Of a stretch of 32,075 nucleotides of DNA, positions 25,534-32,075 are shown piece after piece. The translations under genes and the position numbers were made by a program. Source of the DNA: an uncultured Alistipes sp. (GTDB taxonomy: Bacteria; Bacteroidota; Bacteroidia; Bacteroidales; Rikenellaceae); assembly GCA_900545315.1 (NCBI GenBank), contig UQYM01000034.1, positions 1 to 32,075 of the forward strand, read 5' to 3'. Each line of letters starts with the position of its first letter. Position 1 is the first letter of the stretch. Below the pieces are notes generated by a model, which was not told the origin of the DNA, did no database searches, and saw nothing but the letters and a program-made list of their open reading frames with translations.

Positions 25534-27009
25534 ATGTTTACCGAAAAAGATTTAGCTCAAATCGAAGCTCACGGCCTTACCCTGCAACAGGTTGAGCGCC
25601 AAATGAAATATTTCCGTTCCGGATTCCCCTATCTGCACATTGACCGTGCTGCGGTAGCCGGAGACGGCATTCGCACCTTCACCCCCGAAAAGGTGGCCGA
25701 ATATATCAAACGATACGACGAACTCTCCGCTGATAAACGAATTGTCAAATTTGTTCCTGCCTCGGGAGCGGCCACTCGTATGTTCAAAGCCCTGTTCGAA
25801 TTTATCGACAGCGGCAAACCCAATGCCGCCTCGGAAGAGGCAGTAGCCAACATCGACAAATTCGCCTTTGCAGACAAGTTACACGAAAAGATCGGATCAA
25901 CTACCGATCCGCAACAGGTGATCCGCGGCATTATCGGTCCCGAAGGACTCAACTACGGCAACCTGCCCAAAGCATTGATTCTCTTCCACCACTATGCTGA
26001 CGGAAACCGCACGGCCCTGGAGGAGCACCTCAGCGAAGGGGCACTCTACGCCACAGACCGCAATGGGGTAGCCCGGATCCACTTCACCGTTTCGCCGGAG
26101 CACTTGGAGGGATTCAAAGCTCGTATCGAAGAGGTCCTGCCCCGATTCGAACAGAAATTCGGCGTACATTACGAAATCAGCTATTCACAGCAACAGCCGT
26201 CAACCGATACCATCGCCGCTACGCCCGAAGGTGAGCCATTCCGCAATGAGGATGGTTCGCTGCTGTTCCGCCCGGCCGGACACGGCGCTCTGCTCGAAAA
26301 TCTCAACGAAATCGATGCCGATGTGATTTTCATCAAGAATATCGACAACGTTCTGCCCGACTCTCTGAAAGGGGACACCGTAACCTACAAGAAGGTGATC
26401 GGGGCGGTACTTCTCTCGTTGCAACAGCGTTGCCACTCCTACCTGCGCACGCTATACAACGGTGTAAAAGACAAAGGTATGATCGCCGAAATTGCCCGTT
26501 TTGTCGAAGAGCGTCTCGGCCAGAAACTGCCTAAAGACTTCGCACGATTGAGCCTTTTGCAGCAGGCTGATCGGCTGTACAAGATTCTCGATCGTCCCAT
26601 CCGGGTTTGCGGCATGGTTCGCAACGAAGGGGAGCCGGGTGGCGGCCCCTTCTGGGTCTCTGCACCTGACGGCAGCCAATCACTGCAGATCGCAGAATCG
26701 TCTCAGATCGCTCCGGAGCAACGGGAGTTGATGCAGGCAGCCACCCACTTCAATCCGGTCGATGTGGTCTGCGGCACCAAAAACTACCGCAACGAACGTT
26801 TCGATCTGCGTAAATATGTCGATCCGATGACCGGCTTCATCAGCCACAAATCGAAAAATGGACGCGAACTGTTGGCTCAGGAGCTGCCTGGTTTGTGGAA
26901 CGGCTCGATGGCACACTGGAACACCATTTTTGTCGAGGTACCGATTACCACCTTCTCACCGGTCAAAGTGGTCGGAGATCTCCTGCGTCCCCAACACCAA
27001 AGCCGTTAA
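25534..27009 (+). CDS. DUF4301 family protein, nucleotidyltransferase-like
   Basis: A 491-residue cytoplasmic protein with no signal peptide or membrane segment. It matches, from memory, the DUF4301 family of Bacteroidota, whose function is not established. Near the N-terminus FVPASGAATRMFK (73-85) resembles the Gly-rich nucleotide-binding loop of UDP-sugar pyrophosphorylases. A later GHGALLENLNEIDADVIFIKNIDNVLPD-like stretch (249-276) also looks like the sugar-nucleotide site of that fold. A nucleotidyltransferase role is therefore an inference. It precedes holA by 31 bases and is probably co-transcribed with it. Confidence 0.8.
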   Translation: MFTEKDLAQIEAHGLTLQQVERQMKYFRSGFPYLHIDRAAVAGDGIRTFTPEKVAEYIKRYDELSADKRIVKFVPASGAATRMFKALFEFIDSGKPNAASEEAVANIDKFAFADKLHEKIGSTTDPQQVIRGIIGPEGLNYGNLPKALILFHHYADGNRTALEEHLSEGALYATDRNGVARIHFTVSPEHLEGFKARIEEVLPRFEQKFGVHYEISYSQQQPSTDTIAATPEGEPFRNEDGSLLFRPAGHGALLENLNEIDADVIFIKNIDNVLPDSLKGDTVTYKKVIGAVLLSLQQRCHSYLRTLYNGVKDKGMIAEIARFVEERLGQKLPKDFARLSLLQQADRLYKILDRPIRVCGMVRNEGEPGGGPFWVSAPDGSQSLQIAESSQIAPEQRELMQAATHFNPVDVVCGTKNYRNERFDLRKYVDPMTGFISHKSKNGRELLAQELPGLWNGSMAHWNTIFVEVPITTFSPVKVVGDLLRPQHQSR

Positions 27010-27040
27010 TCGCTCTACTGACAAATCCCATCCATAGCTT

Positions 27041-28114
27041 ATGGCCAAAACCGGCAAACGTACGTTTCGCGACTCCGTTGACATGTATGCGGCACTCTGC
27101 AAGCAGATTGCTGCCCGGCAGTTTGCGCCCGTATATCTGTTGATGGGGGAAGAGTCCTACTTCATTGATCTGTTGAGTTCGCTGCTTTCGGAGAGCATTC
27201 TCAACGAGACGGAACGTGCATTTGGCCAGATCACCCTATACGGCAAAGAGAGCGAAGTGGGTGCGATTATCAACTTCTGCCGCCAGGTTCCGATGATGGG
27301 GGCCTATCAGGTGGTCATCGTCAAAGAGGCGCAACAGCTCCGCGGCCTGGACAAGTTGTCGCTGTACATGCAAGCGCCCTCCCCGACGACAATTCTTGTT
27401 CTCTGCCACAAGGAACGTAACATGGACAAGCGCTGGCAGCTCTACAAGCAGATCGAGGCCAAAGGGGTGGTTTTCGAGAGCATTCCTCCGCGCGATTATG
27501 AGCTCCCGGGTTGGATTGCCGAATATGCCCGCAGCAAAGGTTTTTCGCTTGACCCCAAAGCGATTGCCATGTTGACCGACCATTTGGGGGCCGACATTGC
27601 CAAGATCACCAACGAACTGGGCAAATTGCTCACCTTCCTGCCTGAGGGGACCAAAACCATTACCGCCGAACAGATCGAACAAAACATCGGTATCAGCAAA
27701 GATTTCAACAATTTCGAGCTGACCAAGGCTCTCTCGGAGAAGAATATGGCCAAAGCCATGCGCATTGCAGACCACTTTGCACGCAATCCGAAAGACAACC
27801 CGCTGCTATTGACGTTGAGTGCACTGTTTACCCATTTCCAACGCATTTTCATTGTCAACTATCAAAATTGGCTTGCCCGCCATAAAAAGAGACCAATGCC
27901 TTCAGATATGGAGTTGGCACGCATGTTGAAACTGCCCAACGCATTCTTTTTGAAGGAGTACACCCAAGCGGCGACCCTCTATCCCAACAACAAGGTTTTC
28001 GCCATTTTGGGGTTGTTGCGCGAATATGATCTCAAGAGCAAGGGGATGGGAGCCGGCCAGACTGACGACGGAGAGCTACTCAAAGAGCTTCTGCTCAAAA
28101 TTCTGTTGATGTAG
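27041..28114 (+). CDS. holA: DNA polymerase III delta subunit
   Basis: Clamp-loader subunit that opens the beta sliding clamp. The 357-residue chain shows the family order: N-terminal region with VYLLMGEESYFIDLLSSLL (25-43), QVPMMGAYQVVIVKEAQQL near 87-105, and the helical regions with YARSKGFSLDPKAIAMLTDHLGADIAKITNELGKL and ISKDFNNFELTKALSEKNMAKAMRI. The C-terminus ends YDLKSKGMG...GELLKELLLKIL, as usual for this phylum, so the gene is complete. No terminator is visible after it. Confidence 0.93.
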   Translation: MAKTGKRTFRDSVDMYAALCKQIAARQFAPVYLLMGEESYFIDLLSSLLSESILNETERAFGQITLYGKESEVGAIINFCRQVPMMGAYQVVIVKEAQQLRGLDKLSLYMQAPSPTTILVLCHKERNMDKRWQLYKQIEAKGVVFESIPPRDYELPGWIAEYARSKGFSLDPKAIAMLTDHLGADIAKITNELGKLLTFLPEGTKTITAEQIEQNIGISKDFNNFELTKALSEKNMAKAMRIADHFARNPKDNPLLLTLSALFTHFQRIFIVNYQNWLARHKKRPMPSDMELARMLKLPNAFFLKEYTQAATLYPNNKVFAILGLLREYDLKSKGMGAGQTDDGELLKELLLKILLM

Positions 28115-28115
28115 T

Positions 28116-28235
28116 GCACACCTGACCACCGATCTTGGCATTACCCGATCCAAACTGTATAAAGCCGAGGACATTGTAAGGCGCCTGCAACCCGACACCT
28201 TTTCTGATACGGCCGACTTGTGGCAACCTCAGTGA
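28116..28235 (+). pseudogene. Possible gene remnant directly after holA
   Basis: Right after the holA stop, a 39-codon frame reads like protein (LTTDLGITRSKLYKAEDIVRRLQP...) and ends at TGA 28233-28235. It has no ATG or GTG start, and an in-frame stop lies just upstream at 28107-28109, inside holA. The stretch is about as GC-rich as the genes, and the DNA turns sharply AT-rich just after its stop. It may be the 3' remnant of a lost gene. I do not recognise a family. Confidence 0.25.
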
Positions 28236-28453
28236 TTTGCATGTTTTTTGGAATATGTATCTATACCGGAACAGACAAAACTTTTAATGATAAACTGATC
28301 GTTTACAATCGCATAACTCTATTATAAAGACTGAATGACATTGTATTACACAACAATTTAACATGTTTTTTGATCTATTCCATATTGGTTCTTCAATATG
28401 CCCTATAAAGGCAGACTCATCAAACGCCATCAAACCGTAGTACACCCTGAATC
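28236..28453. other. AT-rich gene-free stretch before the rhomboid gene
   Basis: About 218 AT-rich bases. I could not find a matched -33/-7 promoter pair or a terminator in it, although a promoter for the rhomboid gene is expected here. Confidence 0.4.
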
Positions 28454-29074
28454 ATGACCTATATCATTATTTTTCTGACTCTGATCGTGACAATCGCAGC
28501 CCTGCGTAACCACTCGCTTTTCGATCGGTTGGCTCTGATTCCCTATCGCGTAATCCATAACCGGGAGTGGTGGAGAGTCATCACCCACGGCTTTATCCAT
28601 GCCGACTACATTCACCTGGCTGTCAACATGGTGGTATTGCTCTCTTTCGGACAGTTCATCGAACAACTTTTCGACTCGTACGCCCAAATCGGACTGATTG
28701 CAAACGGCGACTCATGGTACCTGCTACTCTATTTCGGAGGGATGGTTTTCGCCTCGATCTATGACCTGATACGCCACCGCAACAATCCATCCTTTGCCTC
28801 GATCGGTGCCTCAGGAGCCGTATCGGCCGTCGTCTTTACCTCGATCTTCTTTAACCCGTGGGGAAAAATCTACCTGTTGGGTATCCTTCCCATCCCCGGG
28901 ATCATCTTCGGATTGCTGTATGTCGGATACTCCTCCTACATGGGGCAGCGCCAAGGAGAACGGATCAACCACTTTGCCCACCTGTTCGGAGCTCTGTATG
29001 GATTTCTGTTTCCGCTATTGATGAATGCCAACTTCTTCTCGCTCTTTTGGCAGAACCTGACCGGGGTTCAATAA
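28454..29074 (+). CDS. Rhomboid family intramembrane serine protease
   Basis: A 206-residue membrane protein with about six hydrophobic segments and the catalytic features of rhomboids: the nucleophile Ser120 in SIGASGAVS, the catalytic His175 in NHFAHLFGALYG, and the HxxxxHLxxNM-type stretch at His49-Asn58 that helps shape the active site. Rhomboids cut substrates within or near a membrane helix; the substrate here is unknown. It lies 11 bases before the aminotransferase-like gene. Confidence 0.9.
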   Translation: MTYIIIFLTLIVTIAALRNHSLFDRLALIPYRVIHNREWWRVITHGFIHADYIHLAVNMVVLLSFGQFIEQLFDSYAQIGLIANGDSWYLLLYFGGMVFASIYDLIRHRNNPSFASIGASGAVSAVVFTSIFFNPWGKIYLLGILPIPGIIFGLLYVGYSSYMGQRQGERINHFAHLFGALYGFLFPLLMNANFFSLFWQNLTGVQ

Positions 29075-29085
29075 ATCCTGACACC

Positions 29086-29982
29086 ATGCATACGGATCGG
29101 ATATGCTATAACGGCAAAATCGCCACACCCGAACAGATCGGTCTCCGCCAAGGAGCTCTGACGGAGGCTCCTGCCATCTACCAATTGATTCACATCACCG
29201 GGCAACGGCAGGTGCTGCACCTGGAGACCCATCTCGAGATTGCCAGCCAAGCCTACCACGCACTCTATCCCGCAATTTTTGCGGCATCAGACCCTGCAAC
29301 ACAAGATTGTGCTTCAGCATCTCCATCGGTTCTGTCACCGGCCTCGCATACGGCACCTTTCCCCATCCCCGATCAGCGGCTGCTGCAAGAGCGCATCGAA
29401 CGACTGTTAATCGAAAACCGCAGTCCGGCTACCGGCAGTTGCATGCGGCTACTGCTCCATCCCTATGGCTACTGCAGTGATGAGAAGTCCCCCTGCTGGA
29501 TGCTGGATGCCATGACTCCACTCTACTATTCCAATTATACGATTTGGCACACCCGGCCCCTGCTCGATGTCATGCCCTGCGAATATCTCTTCATGGGCTA
29601 TCCTACTACGGTCTCGCAACAGATCGCTGCCTACAGCCGAACAGTCGCTGCCGCCAACGGTTGCGGAGCAGCCGTCATCGAAAACTTTGACCAAGTGCTG
29701 ACCAATGTGGAGGATGAACCGCTGTTCCTCGTCTTCGGACATGAGGTTTACACCTCGCCGATCGAGTGCGGTGCGACGGACAGTGTCATGCGACGCCTAA
29801 TCTTCGAAGCCTGCCGCCGAAAAAAGATCGCCCTGCACGAAGAGCCCCTGGTGCGCGGCATGCTGACCCGCTGTGACGAAGCATTTACCGGTTCAGTTCA
29901 TGGGTTGATCAGTTTTGATGGTTACGGTCCCCAACGTTACTTCAACATTATGGTCCAGCGTCTGATCGATGCCATTTATTGA
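29086..29982 (+). CDS. Class IV aminotransferase-like protein lacking the PLP lysine
   Basis: A 298-residue protein (ATG 29086) that resembles fold-type IV PLP enzymes such as branched-chain aminotransferase and aminodeoxychorismate lyase. Examples are HLETHLEIASQAYHAL near the N-terminus and, in the C-terminal half, a VAAANGCGAAVIENFDQVLTNVEDEPLF stretch followed by TSP and MRRLIFEACRRKKI. The segment where the Schiff-base lysine is expected (residues about 170-190, around SQQIAAYSR) contains no lysine, and the usual Glu before the conserved Asn is not seen. It may be non-catalytic or do different chemistry. A Ser/Ala/Pro-rich segment at about 65-90 looks inserted. It is probably co-transcribed with the rhomboid gene. 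Confidence 0.7.
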   Translation: MHTDRICYNGKIATPEQIGLRQGALTEAPAIYQLIHITGQRQVLHLETHLEIASQAYHALYPAIFAASDPATQDCASASPSVLSPASHTAPFPIPDQRLLQERIERLLIENRSPATGSCMRLLLHPYGYCSDEKSPCWMLDAMTPLYYSNYTIWHTRPLLDVMPCEYLFMGYPTTVSQQIAAYSRTVAAANGCGAAVIENFDQVLTNVEDEPLFLVFGHEVYTSPIECGATDSVMRRLIFEACRRKKIALHEEPLVRGMLTRCDEAFTGSVHGLISFDGYGPQRYFNIMVQRLIDAIY

Positions 29983-30077
29983 TCAGGTCAACTTTGCTTT
30001 CTTTTGTACGTTGCAAAACCTCCTTAAAGCCGTAACAGAACTCCTTCGCTGGATCTTTACAATCTTCCCCTCTGGTA

Positions 30078-30122
30078 ACAAAATAAGGAACGGGAAATCG
30101 ATGTATTCGATTTCCCGTTCCT
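30078..30122 (-). terminator. Terminator of ribH, possibly shared with the convergent gene
   Basis: A perfect 16-bp stem (30086-30101 with 30107-30122) and 5-base loop. On the minus strand it is followed by the T-rich TTATTTTGTT. It lies between the convergent aminotransferase-like and ribH genes and may stop transcription both ways, though the plus side lacks a T-run. Confidence 0.8.
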
Positions 30123-30204
30123 CGTATGGATTCGCCGTTGGGGCTTTACTGCGTTGTTATACTCGCAAAAATCCGGGAGAGCGCCCCATCAGGTCGTTTG
30201 GCCA

Positions 30205-30768
30205 CTAATTCACATTGTGGCTATTGCGGCGAGAACGGTCACGTTCAGCTTCTCGTTCGTGTTCGGGATCGGGGTTTTCACTCTCCATTTCGATTTGCAA
30301 AGCAGCCATGCGGATAGCCGCTACAGCAGCTTCGTCACCCTTATTACCATATTTGCCACCCGCACGATCCAGAGCTTGCTGCATGTCGTTGGTGGTCAAC
30401 ACCCCGAAGGCTACCGGCATATTCCAGGTCAACATTACATCGGTGACCCCCTGCGTCACACTTTGGCAGACATAATCGAAATGACGTGTTTCACCCTGAA
30501 TAACACACCCCAACACGATCACTGCATCCACATCGGTATATTCTGCAAAGAATTGTGCGGCAAGAGTCAGTTCAATGGTTCCCGGCACATGCTTTACCGT
30601 AATATCCGTTTCGGCACATCCGGCAGCAACCAACGTTTTGACTGCGCCATCGAGCAGAGCCATCGTCACTTTGGGATTCCACTCCGCCACTACAATACCA
30701 AACTTCATTCCTGCTGCAGAAGGCAGTACACCTTCAATCGTCGACAGATTTCTATGAATGGTTGCCAT
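30205..30768 (-). CDS. ribH: 6,7-dimethyl-8-ribityllumazine synthase
   Basis: Makes the riboflavin precursor lumazine from the ribityl-pyrimidine and dihydroxybutanone phosphate. The lumazine synthase motifs are present: VAEWNPKVT (27-35), VPGTIELTLAAQ (61-72) and GCVIQGETRHFDYVC (87-101) with the catalytic His96. At 187 residues it is about 25-30 longer than usual because of a highly charged C-terminal tail (residues about 160-187). It sits downstream of the TPR gene but behind that gene's terminator; no clear promoter of its own is visible. Confidence 0.97.
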   Translation of the reverse strand: MATIHRNLSTIEGVLPSAAGMKFGIVVAEWNPKVTMALLDGAVKTLVAAGCAETDITVKHVPGTIELTLAAQFFAEYTDVDAVIVLGCVIQGETRHFDYVCQSVTQGVTDVMLTWNMPVAFGVLTTNDMQQALDRAGGKYGNKGDEAAVAAIRMAALQIEMESENPDPEHEREAERDRSRRNSHNVN

Positions 30769-30798
30769 ATACTTGTTTTTTGATGTTCATATAAGGTT

Positions 30799-30833
30799 AA
30801 AAAAGGTTGCCATTCCCTCAGGAGGCAACCTTT
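30799..30833 (-). terminator. Terminator between the TPR membrane protein gene and ribH
   Basis: A 10-bp stem (AAAGGTTGCC at 30802-30811 with GGCAACCTTT at 30824-30833) and 12-base loop, followed on the minus strand by six T. It ends the TPR unit 100 bases after its stop and only 30 bases before the ribH ATG. Confidence 0.88.
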
Positions 30834-30932
30834 ATTACTGTTGATCGGGTCATTCTAAACCTTTTCGATTCATTTCTCTTAACAGATACGCGCGTGACAG
30901 AATGTCCACAACTTGCATCTGCACAATGCAGA

Positions 30933-31628
30933 TTACAACTGTTCGAGACGGCCAATGTATTTCTGGATATCGCGCGCCTCCATACTGCTGCCGTACGAAG
31001 CCTGAATCTCTTTGTAAACATCGAGAGCTTTGGCATTATCTCCCAGCTTTTCATAGGCCATGCCGAGCTTTTTCATGTAGAAAGGAGCGGTCAAACTATT
31101 TTCGCTGGCATCGACAGCCTTCTTATACAAAGAGGCAGCCTCTTTGTAATTCTGCAACTCAATGCATGCATCCCCCTGCAGTCCCAGGCTCTGCGCCTTC
31201 AGCACCTGTCCCGGAATACTTTTGGGAGCATCATATTTTTTCAGCTGAGTCAACGCCTCCTCGAACTGGCCCATGCGCATATAGCAAATACCTGCATACA
31301 GACGAGCAACATTACCTGTCGGGGTCGAACCATATTTATCAATCACCTGCAAAAAGCCTGCATAATTACCATCTCCGTTCAGAGCGAGCTGGAATGAATC
31401 TGCTGCAAAATGCTGCTCAGCCATGAACATCATCTCAGCAGCTTTTGCTCCACGCGGTTTAACCACTAAATATTTATAGCCGTAGAAACCTCCGACAACC
31501 ACAAAAACCACCACCAATGCAATAATCAGCTTACGGCCGTTACGCATGATAAAGTTCTCGGTATTGCCGATCGCCGACTGAATCTTGACTTCGGGATCGA
31601 GGCTCTCCTGTGCCTTTTTTACTGACAT
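30933..31628 (-). CDS. Membrane-anchored tetratricopeptide repeat protein
   Basis: A 231-residue protein with a single transmembrane segment at about 34-51 (LIIALVVVFVVVGGFYGY) after a short basic N-terminus, so most of the chain probably faces the periplasm. The rest is TPR-like helix pairs, for example NVARLYAGICYMRMGQFEEALTQLKKY and APFYMKKLGMAYEKLGDNAKALDVYKEI. The layout is like YfgM-type inner-membrane TPR proteins, but the role is not known. It is divergent from recF, a neighbourhood I recall from other Bacteroidales. Confidence 0.85.
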   Translation of the reverse strand: MSVKKAQESLDPEVKIQSAIGNTENFIMRNGRKLIIALVVVFVVVGGFYGYKYLVVKPRGAKAAEMMFMAEQHFAADSFQLALNGDGNYAGFLQVIDKYGSTPTGNVARLYAGICYMRMGQFEEALTQLKKYDAPKSIPGQVLKAQSLGLQGDACIELQNYKEAASLYKKAVDASENSLTAPFYMKKLGMAYEKLGDNAKALDVYKEIQASYGSSMEARDIQKYIGRLEQL

Positions 31629-31668
31629 AATCTATTGAAAATTAAAATTGGGAACTGTATGAACTCTG

Positions 31669-31698
31669 CAAAATTAACCTTTTTTCGTCAAAATGAAA
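31669..31698 (-). promoter_or_regulatory. Possible promoter of the TPR membrane protein gene
   Basis: Minus strand: TTTC (31698-31695), 18-base spacer, TAATTTTG (31676-31669). The -7 box is exact; the -33 box has one mismatch and the spacer is one base short. The leader would be about 35 bases. Confidence 0.4.
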
Positions 31699-31776
31699 CA
31701 GTTTACAAATATATTTTCGTTCCTTTGTGTGAGGAAGCGGCTTTTCCGCTCTTCAATTCGAGAGTTTTCCCAAACG

Positions 31777-32075
31777 ATGTATCTGAAAAGACTTTCCCTG
31801 CTCAACTTCAAAAATATTCACGAAGCGCAAATCGATTTTTCACCGCGCATCAACTGCTTTGTCGGCGATAACGGTACGGGCAAAACCAACCTGTTAGATG
31901 CCATCCACTATCTGTCAATGTGCAAGAGTGCATTCGGGCTTTCGGACTCGCAGTGTGTCCGCCACTCCGAGAGCGGATTTGTTATCAACGGCATCTATGT
32001 CATCTCCGGCGAGCGTAACGAAACCATCGTATGCACCTACCAGCGAGGCAATGCCAAAAAACTGAGCCACGGAGG
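31777..32075 (+). CDS. recF: RecF, recombination/replication-repair ATPase (partial, N-terminal 99 residues)
   Basis: The gene runs off the right edge. RecF loads RecA at gaps together with RecO and RecR. The N-terminus is diagnostic: MYLKRLSLLNFKNIHEAQIDFSP, then Walker A GDNGTGKT (30-37), NLLDAIHYLSMCKS and the start of the next strands. No Shine-Dalgarno sequence or consensus promoter is clear in the 148-base gap from the divergent TPR gene. Confidence 0.95.
   Translation, partial: MYLKRLSLLNFKNIHEAQIDFSPRINCFVGDNGTGKTNLLDAIHYLSMCKSAFGLSDSQCVRHSESGFVINGIYVISGERNETIVCTYQRGNAKKLSHG

Noticed and set aside
29969..30208. A 79-codon plus-strand frame after the aminotransferase-like gene
   Set aside because: Runs through the 16-bp terminator stem and into the ribH end.

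Overview
The window is a stretch of ordinary bacterial chromosome, most likely from the order Bacteroidales (Bacteroidota). Four things point there. The promoters have a TTTG box, a 19-20 base spacer and a TAnnTTTG-like box. Shine-Dalgarno signals are scarce, with tilS an exception. Several proteins are typical of the phylum: a putative porin, a DUF4301 protein, a TPR protein next to gyrA, and a ribH / TPR / recF neighbourhood. The sequence does not fix a genus. There are 22 supported protein genes plus two weak small reading frames. I see no tRNA, rRNA, CRISPR array, insertion sequence or prophage.

Layout. 1-2793 (minus): sufB-sufC-sufD Fe-S assembly operon behind a good promoter; sufD is cut by the window edge. 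2803-6849 (minus): gyrA followed by a secreted TPR protein and a terminator. 6850-7575: gene-free stretch with possible RNA structure. 7576-9279 (plus): exported endonuclease/exonuclease/phosphatase-fold protein with a long low-complexity linker. 9299-12218 (plus): pyruvate phosphate dikinase with its own promoter and terminator. 12566-16940 (minus): phosphatidylserine synthase, putative porin and MltF-like lytic transglycosylase lipoprotein, an apparent envelope operon. 17082-19963 (plus): GDP-mannose pyrophosphorylase, a possible 30-residue peptide and murF. 20225-22636 (minus): transketolase with a long leader. 22675-25330 (minus): murB-tilS. 25534-28114 (plus): DUF4301 protein and holA. 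28454-29982 (plus): rhomboid protease and a class IV aminotransferase-like protein. 30078-31698 (minus): TPR membrane protein and lumazine synthase (ribH). 31777-end (plus): start of recF.

Themes. Most genes are housekeeping: Fe-S assembly, DNA topology, replication and repair, central carbon flux, peptidoglycan and phospholipid synthesis, tRNA modification and riboflavin. The least ordinary feature is MurF, which carries an extra His/Cys/Asp-rich segment resembling a metal-binding tract at the join between its N-terminal and ATPase domains. Low-complexity segments also occur in the exported nuclease, a second site in MurF and the aminotransferase-like protein. That aminotransferase-like protein has no lysine where the PLP lysine is expected. 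I found no clear new multi-gene system; the candidates worth checking are listed as findings.
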